DNA of 19,793 bases from XYD12-FULL-36-8 sp041739035. GTDB taxonomy: Bacteria > Bacteroidota > Ignavibacteria > Ignavibacteriales > Ignavibacteriaceae. The position numbers and the translations under genes were made by a program. Each line of letters opens with the position of its first letter. The stretch's first letter is position 1. This document shows, piece after piece, positions 1-7,841 of the stretch. Under the pieces are notes generated by a model, which worked only from the letters and a program-made list of their open reading frames with translations, was not told where the DNA came from and did no database searches. Location: assembly GCA_041739035.1 (NCBI GenBank), contig JBGSOQ010000179.1, positions 1-19,793 on the forward strand, given 5' to 3'.

Positions 1-660
1 ATGATAGCGCCATCTTAAAGGATGGAATACATGCCAAGCTAATGGTCTCCAAGGACGCCACCAGCCGGGATACACTTTCCATCTCCATGGTGAAACCCAA
101 ACAACATAGCCCGGTCTATAAACATATCGTACGCTTGGCCAAACCCATACATTTACTACCACAGCTGCTTTCATAGTATTTATATATTCGGTATCAGCAC
201 CTTTATTTTGATCTTCCATTTCTTCGTCACCTTCTTCAGACGGCTCCACAATGGTTTGTTCACCATAGATATCCTCATCGCCCACTATTTGCAGCATAGC
301 TTCGGCTTCTCCTGTCTTTTCCAACTCGATCACCGCGATGTCCTGGTTTTCTGTTTCAGAAACCGGTACTTGTAAAACAAAGGCATGAACATCGCCTTCC
401 TTTTTCCCAACAACACGGACGTAGTCAATATCTCCATCTTCGTTTAAATCCAGGTTATTTACATTATTGTCCTTTGTGTTAATTAATTTTTCAAACTCTT
501 CGGGAGAACTTGCTTTCTTAAACATTTCCAAAGCACCTTGCAGACTAAAATTATCACCAGGCAATCCTGTTGAATCCTGTTCCGAATCTTGTGCTTTGAG
601 GGTGGTTATTCCAAACGCAAATAGCAAGCAAAAGATAAAAGTGAAGCGAACTGTTTGCAC
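1..660 (-). CDS. Secreted protein with EF-hand-like loop and Trp-rich tail (3' end cut off by window)
   Basis: I read 220 open codons on the minus strand running off the left edge, so the C-terminus is missing. The only in-frame start after the upstream stop is GTG at 658-660, preceded by AAGGA at 669-673 (8-base spacer); a nearby ATG is out of frame. The first ~23 residues form a signal peptide (hydrophobic FTFIFCLLFAFGI, cleavage near LKA|Q). Residues 71-79 read DLNEDGDID, an EF-hand/dockerin-like calcium loop. Residues ~85-150 are acidic, with a run of Glu and Asp at 139-150. From residue 172 on, the chain carries ten Trp in 46 residues together with many Arg and Pro (for example GWWRPWRP). 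It resembles conserved hypothetical exported proteins of Bacteroidota as I remember them; the function is unknown. The signal peptide argues for a periplasmic or surface location. The gene is transcribed away from its neighbour at 877-2286, with a 216-base gap. Confidence 0.8.
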   Translation of the reverse strand, partial: MQTVRFTFIFCLLFAFGITTLKAQDSEQDSTGLPGDNFSLQGALEMFKKASSPEEFEKLINTKDNNVNNLDLNEDGDIDYVRVVGKKEGDVHAFVLQVPVSETENQDIAVIELEKTGEAEAMLQIVGDEDIYGEQTIVEPSEEGDEEMEDQNKGADTEYINTMKAAVVVNVWVWPSVRYVYRPGYVVWVSPWRWKVYPGWWRPWRPLAWHVFHPLRWRYH

Positions 661-876
661 AACATTATTCCTTATATTGTTATTGTTTACAGATTGTTAC
701 AAGTGTGTATTGTAAAACTTTAATTAAAATAAAATAGAATTTAGAGAAATGGTGTGGTGTGGATCACATTATGTGAATTATATTCGCGAATAGAACCATT
801 TTGAGATTGCAAGTTTCCCGGTAAGATTTAGATTAGTATAAAGATAAAGATTATGAGAGAGGTCTATCACAAAGCA
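661..876. promoter_or_regulatory. Upstream region of the minus-strand secreted-protein gene, with two palindromes
   Basis: This gap must hold the promoter of the gene at 1-660. Two short perfect palindromes lie about 105-130 bases upstream of its start: TCACAT-T-ATGTGA at 764-776 and TATTCGCGAATA at 781-792. They are separated by four bases and could be an operator pair. The half-site order is the reverse of a CRP box, so no known regulator can be assigned. I could not confidently place a -10 or -35 element. Confidence 0.35.
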
Positions 877-2286
877 CTAATTGACAACTTCGCCAACTTT
901 AAGCTTGCGTAAATTGATTCTGTAAAAGATGAGTGCGGGAATTAAGAAACCAATACAGCTAAAAATAAGCTTCATTTCATAAGTGAAGATTTCAGAAATA
1001 TTTGAAGATGGAACAAATGCAAATGCGATTCCAAAGATTGTCATTCCCCCGCCAATAAATCCTGAAGCGATAGTAATAATTCTATTACGGAAAAAGCCTC
1101 CATTGTTTCCATAAGTTGCGCGGACTTTTATAAGCGCAGCAAACATGTAAACGTAAGGAATCAATTGAAGTACAACGGTTGTCTGCAGTAAAAACAAATA
1201 CATATCACCAACCGATGAACCTATTGCGGCAATTACAACTACAAAGCTTGAAGCTATACCCTGTACAATTAATGCAATATGGGGTGTATTATGTTTCGGG
1301 TGAAGATACCCAAGACTTGCCGGTAAATAACGATCAATTCCTATGACAAAGGGTATTCTTGCCGCACCGGAAAGCCATGCGGAGGTATTACCCGCAGCAT
1401 TCATAATCATTAAGATTGCCACCGGGGACACAATCCAGCCAAAACCAATCAAGCTTGTTGCCCGTTCAATTCCCTGAAGAATTCCTTCGATTATTCCGAT
1501 CTCTTGAGAAGGAATTGCCACAAGTAACGCAGATGTTACTACAAGAAACATCATTATTGTTGATGCTCCGGCAAACATTACAGCTTTAGGAATGTTTTTC
1601 CCGGGTTCTTTAATTTCATCTGCAATTACGGAGCCGAGCTCAAGTCCCACATAGTTCAAGCAGACAATACTCAGAAGCGAAAGAAATTGCCAATCGCCGA
1701 GAGAGGGAATAATTGCTGAAATAGAAATATCAGTGGCCGCTCCGTGGCTTGAAGCCGTAATGATTCCAATAGTTAGAATAGTTCCGGCTGTAATGAAAGT
1801 TCCGGCGGCTCCGAGGTTTTGCACCCATTTACCGACTCCAAAACCGCGAATATTTAAGTAAGTAATGAACCATAAAAGCCCGAGAGAGATACTCATCATA
1901 AAAAATGGACTTGAAGCAATTGACGATGTTGCATTCCCACCAATGTAAGCAATGAAACCAATTATGTAAAAAAGTAGTGTTGGAATGTAGAAAATATTAT
2001 TTACCCAATAAGCCCAACCCGAGATGAAACCGTGAAAATCCCCCCAAGCAGCTTTATTCCAATTGTAAATCCCTCCTTCGCGAGGTGATCTTTTTGAGAA
2101 TTCAAGCACGGCAACAGCCTGCGGAATGAAGAAGAAAAGGAAGCCGGTAATCCACAACACAAGCGCAACCGGACCGGCTCCAGCAACTACAGGAACGCTA
2201 TTTAAATTAATTAATGCAGCAATGAGAAAGAATGACAAGTCTCGTAAACCGAGTACTCGTTTAAGGTGAGGTTTATTACCGTTCAA
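877..2286 (-). CDS. APC-superfamily amino-acid permease
   Basis: This 469-residue polytopic inner-membrane protein is probably an amino-acid (or amine) permease or antiporter of the APC superfamily. About 12 hydrophobic segments span the whole length. The N-terminus LKRVLGLRDL (residues 8-17) leads into the first membrane segment. The loop SPREGGIYNW (67-76) followed by WGDFHGFISGWAYW matches the conserved [EG]GG-Y-W region after TM2 in this family. The substrate cannot be told from sequence; glutamate/GABA or basic amino-acid transporters are the nearest types I recognise. The reading frame opens with TTG at 2284-2286 directly after an in-frame stop. No ATG lies before the conserved N-terminus, and the ribosome site is weak (GGAG about 13 bases upstream). 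It stands alone, with 166 bases to the thioredoxin-like gene upstream. Confidence 0.85.
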   Translation of the reverse strand: MNGNKPHLKRVLGLRDLSFFLIAALINLNSVPVVAGAGPVALVLWITGFLFFFIPQAVAVLEFSKRSPREGGIYNWNKAAWGDFHGFISGWAYWVNNIFYIPTLLFYIIGFIAYIGGNATSSIASSPFFMMSISLGLLWFITYLNIRGFGVGKWVQNLGAAGTFITAGTILTIGIITASSHGAATDISISAIIPSLGDWQFLSLLSIVCLNYVGLELGSVIADEIKEPGKNIPKAVMFAGASTIMMFLVVTSALLVAIPSQEIGIIEGILQGIERATSLIGFGWIVSPVAILMIMNAAGNTSAWLSGAARIPFVIGIDRYLPASLGYLHPKHNTPHIALIVQGIASSFVVVIAAIGSSVGDMYLFLLQTTVVLQLIPYVYMFAALIKVRATYGNNGGFFRNRIITIASGFIGGGMTIFGIAFAFVPSSNISEIFTYEMKLIFSCIGFLIPALIFYRINLRKLKVGEVVN

Positions 2287-2392
2287 TTAATTTATGCCGC
2301 TCCAAGATAATTTTCTGAATTTTTTATTCGAACAAATATTTATTTTTCAGAACCTAATTGCAAGAGCGGAATAAAAATTTTTGCGAGCGGAC

Positions 2393-2437
2393 AACCTTCA
2401 AGGTTGGGGTAAATTCCCAATAGGAACCTTGAAGGTT
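2393..2437. repeat. Paired palindromes AACCTT-N-AAGGTT
   Basis: AACCTTCAAGGTT (2393-2405) and AACCTTGAAGGTT (2425-2437) are exact reverse complements of one another across 19 bases, and each is also palindromic about its central base. GGGG and CCC between them can pair as well. The element starts 16 bases beyond the stop of the thioredoxin-like gene, so it may act as its 3' hairpin, but there is no T-run directly after the stem on the minus strand. A dispersed palindromic repeat is the other possibility. Confidence 0.6.
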
Positions 2438-2452
2438 TCATTACCAGGACTA

Positions 2453-2899
2453 CTATAAATAACTTTTCAAATGGTTCACATAATTTGCAGGTCCACCAGG
2501 CTGGTAACCCGTAGTTAACACTAATTTACCTGTCGGACTAAATAAAAGAATTGTGGGGAATCCTTGTACTCCAAATCTTTGTGCAAGGTTATTGTTATAC
2601 ATTTTTGTTTCAGTGCTTTGTTCAATGTCTCGTGGAAAATCAAGTCTAACTAAAATCAAGTTATCATTCGCATAATTTTCAAACTCGTCTTTTGCAAAAA
2701 CTTCCTCAGTTAATCGTTTACACCAAATGCACCAATCGCTGCCAGTAAAGTTGACAAGCACTGCTTTGTTTTCCTGTTTAGCTTTTTGAAGAGCTGTTTC
2801 AAGATTATCCTGCCAGTTTAAATCATCAGCAGCCCCGGTTTTTGCACAGCCAACCAATAAAGCCACCATGATTGTAAGCATCAAAAAATTCTTTTTCAA
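2453..2899 (-). CDS. Thioredoxin-fold lipoprotein (WCIWC active site)
   Basis: This 148-residue exported thioredoxin-like protein likely acts in thiol-disulfide exchange in the periplasm. Residues 1-18 form a lipoprotein signal, MKKNFLML... ending in the lipobox LVGC with Cys18 as the lipidated residue. The thioredoxin fold follows: AVLVNFTGSDWCIWCKRL holds the redox pair Cys57 and Cys60 (WCIWC, as in the thioredoxin_7/DUF255-like group), and GFPT (113-116) carries the cis-proline (Pro115). Both features argue for an active enzyme. The partner is unknown. The start is TTG at 2897-2899, chosen because AAGGAG (minus strand of 2905-2910) sits exactly five bases upstream and the next residues give a perfect lipoprotein leader. 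It follows the ABC exporter on the same strand by 95 bases and could be co-transcribed with it. Confidence 0.9.
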   Translation of the reverse strand: MKKNFLMLTIMVALLVGCAKTGAADDLNWQDNLETALQKAKQENKAVLVNFTGSDWCIWCKRLTEEVFAKDEFENYANDNLILVRLDFPRDIEQSTETKMYNNNLAQRFGVQGFPTILLFSPTGKLVLTTGYQPGGPANYVNHLKSYL

Positions 2900-2994
2900 T
2901 TTTACTCCTTTTTTATGAAGTTTGATTCAAAAATAAACTATAAGATTCATGTTTTTTAAGGAATTGCATATTGCGATAACTTGAAAGATGCAGT

Positions 2995-4767
2995 CTATTC
3001 AACATTTAATCCGCTAGCATTAGCTAATTCCTTTTCCCCAATTTGCTGACGCCACATTGCATAGTAAAGTCCGCGTATATCAACAAGCTCATCATGTTTG
3101 CCCGACTCAATAATTTTACCACGCTCTAAAACATAAATTTTATCAGCATGCATAACCGTTGACAACCTGTGAGCTATCATAATGGTTATCAAATCTTTGC
3201 TGCTGGATACTTCTCTAATAGTTTTACTTATTTCTTCTTCTGTCAATGAATCAAGAGCCGAAGTTGCCTCATCAAAAACTAAAAGATCGGGTTTACGTAA
3301 CAATGCTCGTGCAATTGACAGACGCTGCTTTTCACCTCCGGATACTTTAACTCCTCCTTCACCAATTACTGTATTAAGTCCCTTATCTGCTCTTGCAAGT
3401 AAATTGCTTGCAGATGCTTTTTGCATTACATTTATGCAGTCTTCGTCGCTCGCAGTTGGATTAACAAACAATAAGTTTTCTTTTATCGTCCCGGAAAAAA
3501 GCTGAGTGTCTTGAGTAACAAAACCAATTCTTTCTCTAAGATTATCAAAATTAATTTCGTTGCCGGGAAAACCGTTGTAAAAAATTTTTCCTGTTTTTGG
3601 CGTGTATAATCCAACCAATAATTTTACAAGAGTGGTTTTACCGGAACCCGATGGACCGACAAATGCAATCGTCTCACCTTTGCTTACTTTGAAGGAAATA
3701 TTCTCCAATGCATGTTTATTAGATGATTGATGCTTGAAACCGGCATTACTGAATTCAAGCGTTTCAATCCTATTTATTAGCGCCGGAATTTGAGGTTTAA
3801 TTTCGGGGGACAACTTCATAAGATCTTCAAAATTATTCAACGAGACTTCCGTCTCGCGGTAGATATTGATTATGTCTCCAAGACTTTGCAGCGGGCCAAA
3901 AATGAAAAAGGAATAAATGAATAGAGAGAAAAACTCCCCGACAGTAATTGCCTGTGTAAAAATTAGGTACAACATTAAGAAAAGTATACATGTTCTGATA
4001 AAGTTGACCGATGTTCCTTGAATAAAGCTCAGCTTTCGAATATATCTGACTTTTCGTAGTTCAAGTGCAAGAATCTTGTTTGTTGTACTGTTAAGTCTAT
4101 TAATTTCCTGCTGACCTAAACCCAGGCTTTTAACAAGCTCAATATTGCGCAATGATTCTGTAGTTGATCCGGCTAATGAAGTAGTTTCGGTAACTATAGT
4201 TTTTTGCAGTGTTTTAATTTTTTTGCTTAGAACGGAACTGATTATTCCGAGTATAGGAATTGTAGCGAAGTAAACCGGGGCAATTAGCCAATGAATATTA
4301 ATAGCGTAAATCGTAACGAAAATTATACCCACGAGCGTTGTGAATAAAATATTAATTGATGCGGCGATTAATCTTTCAACATCGCTTCTGACTTTTTGCA
4401 GAACTCCGAGTGTCTGTCCGCTTCTCTGATCTTCAAATTGTGAATAAGGAAGTTCAAGTGAATGCTTAATCCCATCAGAATAGATTTGAGCGCCAAGTTT
4501 TTGAGTAATCACATTCACATAGTAATCCTGGAAATTCTTTGCAACTCTCGAAACGAATGCGACACCAACCGCAGCAAGCAGAAGAATTCCAACACCGCTG
4601 AAAAATTCTTCCGTTGAATACTGCTGAAATTTTGTGGCGTACTTATCTATTACAATCCTGAAAATCCAAGGATCGAGCAGAGAAAAGATTTGATTTACTG
4701 CTGCAAGAGATAAGGCAAGGAATATCAGCTTTCTATATTGCTTAGCGTATGTGAATAAAAGTTTCAT
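2995..4767 (-). CDS. ABC exporter half-transporter (fused membrane and ATPase domains)
   Basis: This 590-residue protein has the MsbA/multidrug half-transporter layout: an ABC type-1 transmembrane domain with about six segments (residues ~10-310), then a nucleotide-binding domain (~335-575). The NBD shows Walker A GPSGSGKTT (371-379), Q-loop at VTQD (417-420), signature VSGGEKQR (475-482), Walker B LLVFDEAT (495-502) and switch His533 in IAHRLS. All catalytic residues are present, so it should hydrolyse ATP, working as a homodimer or with an unlinked partner. The substrate is not evident; lipid, drug or peptide export are all possible. Start is ATG at 4765-4767. Nothing nearby tells its cargo except the thioredoxin-like lipoprotein 95 bases downstream. 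Confidence 0.9.
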   Translation of the reverse strand: MKLLFTYAKQYRKLIFLALSLAAVNQIFSLLDPWIFRIVIDKYATKFQQYSTEEFFSGVGILLLAAVGVAFVSRVAKNFQDYYVNVITQKLGAQIYSDGIKHSLELPYSQFEDQRSGQTLGVLQKVRSDVERLIAASINILFTTLVGIIFVTIYAINIHWLIAPVYFATIPILGIISSVLSKKIKTLQKTIVTETTSLAGSTTESLRNIELVKSLGLGQQEINRLNSTTNKILALELRKVRYIRKLSFIQGTSVNFIRTCILFLMLYLIFTQAITVGEFFSLFIYSFFIFGPLQSLGDIINIYRETEVSLNNFEDLMKLSPEIKPQIPALINRIETLEFSNAGFKHQSSNKHALENISFKVSKGETIAFVGPSGSGKTTLVKLLVGLYTPKTGKIFYNGFPGNEINFDNLRERIGFVTQDTQLFSGTIKENLLFVNPTASDEDCINVMQKASASNLLARADKGLNTVIGEGGVKVSGGEKQRLSIARALLRKPDLLVFDEATSALDSLTEEEISKTIREVSSSKDLITIMIAHRLSTVMHADKIYVLERGKIIESGKHDELVDIRGLYYAMWRQQIGEKELANASGLNVE

Positions 4768-5224
4768 ACAATTTAAAGATATGAATTAGTACCGGAATTA
4801 AAAAAGAATATCTAACTGCAAAGGAACCCCATCACATCAACGATTAACAGAATTTGTGCCGACCTGGAAGATATTTTCAACACTCGACTTCAAAAATTTA
4901 ACTTTTGGGAATTAGGTGATAAAGTTTTAGTGATTCATTTTCGATTTTTTACTAAGGGTAACAACAATATTAACTTAATCATCAAGAGAGTGTTGGAGTT
5001 TGCAAAACCTTAGCAATAACTCAATCATCCTTAGACATAACTTTCTCACCATATTGCAGCGAAGTGCAGGGTATCTTTTTTACAAGTAATTCACTCTTCT
5101 AAATTTTATTTTTATAATATCAATCAATAAAATTTGAAACTAAAAAATGATTTTATTATTTAAGATTTAATCATAATTTATTACCCATAATTTTTATCTC
5201 TTGATACAGTTTAAGACAAATTTA
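4768..5224. other. Gene-poor divergent intergenic region
   Basis: About 460 AT-rich bases lie between the divergently transcribed ABC exporter and ccoI genes, so promoters for both should be here. The only coding signal I see is the weak open frame at 4816-5013. A half-match to an FNR box, TTGAT-N4-TTTAA, lies at 5201-5214, but it is too near the ccoI start to be a convincing activator site. No RNA gene or terminator is visible. Confidence 0.5.
4816..5013 (+). pseudogene. Possible gene remnant, 65 codons without ATG
   Basis: A plus-strand frame stays open for 65 codons from just after a TAA to TAG at 5011-5013. There is no ATG, GTG or TTG near its beginning. The translation contains ADLEDIFNTRLQKFNFWE followed by LGDKVLVIHFRFFTKG, a helix then beta-strand pattern faintly like the SnoaL/NTF2-like fold (GD-[KR]-V-V-V-x-x-x-F). 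That resemblance is impressionistic. It may be the decayed end of a gene or chance, given the AT-rich background. Confidence 0.22.
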
Positions 5225-7654
5225 ATGCAAGACAAAGATAAAATCATAAGTAAATTGTTATGCTATCATTGCGGAAACGAATGCCGAGATAACAGCATTG
5301 TTGAAGATGGAAAAGCATTTTGCTGCATGGGCTGCAAAGCCGTTTATGAAATCCTCGAAAAGAGTAATCTTTGCAATTATTACAACATTGATCAAACTCC
5401 GAGAGTAACCCCGCAAAATCTCTTACACAAAAATTTTGATTACCTTGACGATCCTGAAATCATAAACAAATTAATAGAGTTTAAAGACGATAAGCTTTCT
5501 ATAGTAACTTTTTACATGCCGCAGATACACTGCAGTTCATGCATTTGGCTGCTGGAAAATCTTTATAAAATTAACCCTGCAATTATACACTCCGAAGTTA
5601 ATTTTTTAAAGAAAACCGTAACTGTAAAATTTAATCCGAATAAGATTAAACTTAAAGGAATTGTTGAACTTCTCACTTCAATTGGTTATGAACCGCAAAT
5701 AAATTTAGAAGATATTGAAGGAAAGAGTCTTAAAACCACTAATAAAAAACTACTTTACAAAATTGGTATAACAGGTTTTTGCTTCGGAAACATAATGCTG
5801 CTCAGCTTTCCAGAATATTTAAACATTGATATGAGCGACAGCTTCTTTATCAAGTTTTTTGGCTGGCTTAATATGATTTTATCGCTTCCCGTTTTCTTTT
5901 ATTCCAGTTCGGATTATTTCATTTCTGCCTTCAAAGGCTTACGCAAAAAAATATTAAATATTGATGTGCCGATTTCGCTCGGCATTTTTGTACTTTTTTT
6001 AAGAAGTGCTTTTGAGGTTGTCAGTCAAACCGGTGCAGGGTACTTTGACTCAATGACAGGACTAGTATTCTTTCTTCTCTTAGGGAAGTTATTTCAGAAC
6101 AAAACTTATGAGACGCTTAACTTTGAGCGGAACTATAAATCGTACTTCCCTCTTTCAGTTATACTAAAAAAGGATGATTCGGAATTTTCTATTCCAGTTT
6201 CAAAATTGAATGTGGGAGACAGGATAATTATCCGAAATAATGAAATAATTCCCGCAGATTCGGTTTTATTCGGCGGCGAAGGAAATATTGATTACAGCTT
6301 TGTGACAGGCGAATCAAAACTATCTTCAAAAGTGTTAGGAGAGTTGGTTTATGCAGGCGGAAAACAATTTGGTTCCGCCATTGAGCTCGAAGTAATAAAA
6401 GAAGTTTCACAAAGCTATCTCACTCAACTCTGGAATAATGAGGCGTTCAAGAACCGAACCGAATCCAATTTTGTCACAATTTCAAATAAAGTAAGTAAAT
6501 ACTTTACGATTACAATTCTGTTTATTGCGCTGGTTTCATTTTTAATTTGGCTTCCGAACAGTATTCATACTGCATTAAATGTTTTCACCGCAGTGCTGAT
6601 TGTTGCTTGTCCGTGTGCACTCGCTCTCTCAATTCCATTCACGTTGGGAAACACAATCAGAATCTTTGGCAAGAATAAATTTTATCTTAAAAATGTACAT
6701 GTTATAGAAGAACTCGCCAAGATAAACCAGATTGTATTTGATAAGACCGGTACAATCACTCAGACAACAAAATCGAAAATCAGCTATTCTGGAAAGGAAC
6801 TAACCGAACTCGATTCTATTCTCATAAAATCACTTGTAAAAAATTCAACACATCCACTTAGTAAAAAGATTTATGAATCGCTTGACTGCCAGGCAAATTT
6901 AAATGTTGCTTCATTTAAAGAATCGCAAGGCAAAGGAATTGAAGGCGAAGTTTTCGGCAAACGAATTAAGCTCGGCTCCAAGGCTTTCGTTTCAGAAATC
7001 GATTTTCACTCAGACAATGCTCATGAAAAAAGAATATTTGATGTTGATACAAACGTCTATGTTTCGATTGAAAAGGAATTGATAGGAAGCTTCAGCATTT
7101 CAAATGTCTATCGTGAAGGAATTGAAAATACGATACAAGAATTATCAAGCCATTATGATCTTTCTGTTCTCTCGGGAGATGATGAGGGCGAGAAGGGAAA
7201 TCTTGAAAGAATTTTTGCTGACAATTCAAGAATTCGTTTCAGGCAATCCCCGGCAGAAAAACTTGATTTTGTAAAATTGATTCAGTCTTTCGGTAAGAAA
7301 GTTTTAATGGTTGGCGATGGCTTAAATGATGCGGGTGCATTAGCTCAAAGCAATATCGGAGTGGCTGTCACTGAAGATATCAGCCATTTCTCTCCTGCTT
7401 GCGATGCCATTCTTGATGCATCAGAACTTAATAAGCTTTCTGTATTTCTAAAATTTTCTAAGCAAAGCATAAAAATCATTATTCTAAGTTTCATTATTTC
7501 TTTTGTGTATAATGTCATCGGCTTAACCTTTGCAATTGAGGGTGCTTTAACACCAATTGTCGCAGCGATATTAATGCCGATTAGTTCAATTTCTGTTGTT
7601 ATATTTGCAACACTAACTACAAATTTATTGGCCAAGAGGGAAGGTTTGCTATAA
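5225..7654 (+). CDS. ccoI: CcoI-type copper-transporting P1B ATPase
   Basis: This 809-residue copper-transporting P-type ATPase is needed in known systems for copper supply to cbb3 oxidase. In order: a Cys-rich N-terminal metal-binding module (Cys13, 16, 20 and CCMGC at 33-37), an HMA-like domain with HCSSC (Cys103 and Cys106), membrane helices, the actuator motif TGES (361-364), the transmembrane CPC site (462-464), phosphorylation motif DKTGT (506-510), HP (543-544) and the hinge GDGLND. All residues for transport are present. The Cys-rich finger plus HCSSCIW is typical of CcoI/FixI rather than general CopA. I chose ATG at 5225. A TTG at 5201 would add eight residues but has no better ribosome site. 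The gene leads the cbb3 locus, and its stop overlaps the proposed ccoS start. Confidence 0.92.
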   Translation: MQDKDKIISKLLCYHCGNECRDNSIVEDGKAFCCMGCKAVYEILEKSNLCNYYNIDQTPRVTPQNLLHKNFDYLDDPEIINKLIEFKDDKLSIVTFYMPQIHCSSCIWLLENLYKINPAIIHSEVNFLKKTVTVKFNPNKIKLKGIVELLTSIGYEPQINLEDIEGKSLKTTNKKLLYKIGITGFCFGNIMLLSFPEYLNIDMSDSFFIKFFGWLNMILSLPVFFYSSSDYFISAFKGLRKKILNIDVPISLGIFVLFLRSAFEVVSQTGAGYFDSMTGLVFFLLLGKLFQNKTYETLNFERNYKSYFPLSVILKKDDSEFSIPVSKLNVGDRIIIRNNEIIPADSVLFGGEGNIDYSFVTGESKLSSKVLGELVYAGGKQFGSAIELEVIKEVSQSYLTQLWNNEAFKNRTESNFVTISNKVSKYFTITILFIALVSFLIWLPNSIHTALNVFTAVLIVACPCALALSIPFTLGNTIRIFGKNKFYLKNVHVIEELAKINQIVFDKTGTITQTTKSKISYSGKELTELDSILIKSLVKNSTHPLSKKIYESLDCQANLNVASFKESQGKGIEGEVFGKRIKLGSKAFVSEIDFHSDNAHEKRIFDVDTNVYVSIEKELIGSFSISNVYREGIENTIQELSSHYDLSVLSGDDEGEKGNLERIFADNSRIRFRQSPAEKLDFVKLIQSFGKKVLMVGDGLNDAGALAQSNIGVAVTEDISHFSPACDAILDASELNKLSVFLKFSKQSIKIIILSFIISFVYNVIGLTFAIEGALTPIVAAILMPISSISVVIFATLTTNLLAKREGLL
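7636..7650 (+). promoter_or_regulatory. Ribosome-binding site deciding the ccoS start
   Basis: GAGGGAAGG at 7636-7644, inside the end of ccoI, is a strong Shine-Dalgarno-like run. It is six bases from the ATA at 7651 but 18 bases from the first conventional start (GTG 7663), so its position favours ATA. Confidence 0.5.
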
Positions 7655-7812
7655 CAGTCATCGTGGTATTAATCGGTATAAGCCTGCTTGTCGCATCAGG
7701 ATTTCTTGTGGCATTTATTTGGGCTGTTAAAAGCGGACAATATAAGGACACATACACACCTTCAGTAAGAATCATTTTAGAAGAAGAACAAAAATCAAAA
7801 GTTGAAGAATAA
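7651..7812 (+). CDS. ccoS: CcoS, cbb3 oxidase assembly protein (unusual ATA start)
   Basis: This is a 53-residue single-span membrane protein. Read from ATA at 7651, it begins MTVIVVLIGISLLVASG, continues with AFIWAVKSGQYKDTYTPSVR and ends in an acidic tail. That is the classic CcoS pattern, including the conserved W-A-[VI]-[KR]-x-G-Q-[FY]-D-D motif region. CcoS is required in known systems for cofactor insertion into cbb3 oxidase. No ATG exists in this frame after the upstream stop at 7582-7584. The choices are ATA 7651, which overlaps the ccoI TAA in ATAA and has GAGGGAAGG six bases upstream, or GTG 7663, which would give 49 residues. The position between ccoI and ccoNO is where this gene is expected. 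Confidence 0.85.
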   Translation: MTVIVVLIGISLLVASGFLVAFIWAVKSGQYKDTYTPSVRIILEEEQKSKVEE

Positions 7813-7841
7813 TTTATCTAAATCATCAAGGAGGAAGCTCT

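Noticed and set aside
663..665. ATG as start of the secreted-protein gene at 1-660
   Set aside because: It is in another frame and reaches a stop after about 19 codons. GTG at 658-660 is in frame with a ribosome site and a good signal peptide.
467..715. Plus-strand 82-codon frame
   Set aside because: It lies antisense to the minus-strand secreted protein at 1-660, whose signal peptide, acidic stretch and Trp-rich tail make clear sense; the plus-strand translation does not resemble a protein family.
3182..3505. Plus-strand 107-codon frame
   Set aside because: It is antisense to the ABC exporter ATPase domain, whose Walker and signature motifs occupy the same bases.
5201..5214. FNR box TTGAT-N4-ATCAA before ccoI
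   Set aside because: Only the left half matches, and it lies 11 bases from the ATG, too close to act as an activator site.
5201..5224. TTG 5201 as the ccoI start
   Set aside because: It adds eight residues of no family value and has no ribosome site; ATG at 5225 is simpler.
7345..7635. Minus-strand 96-codon frame
   Set aside because: It is antisense to the end of ccoI, which is intact in its own frame.
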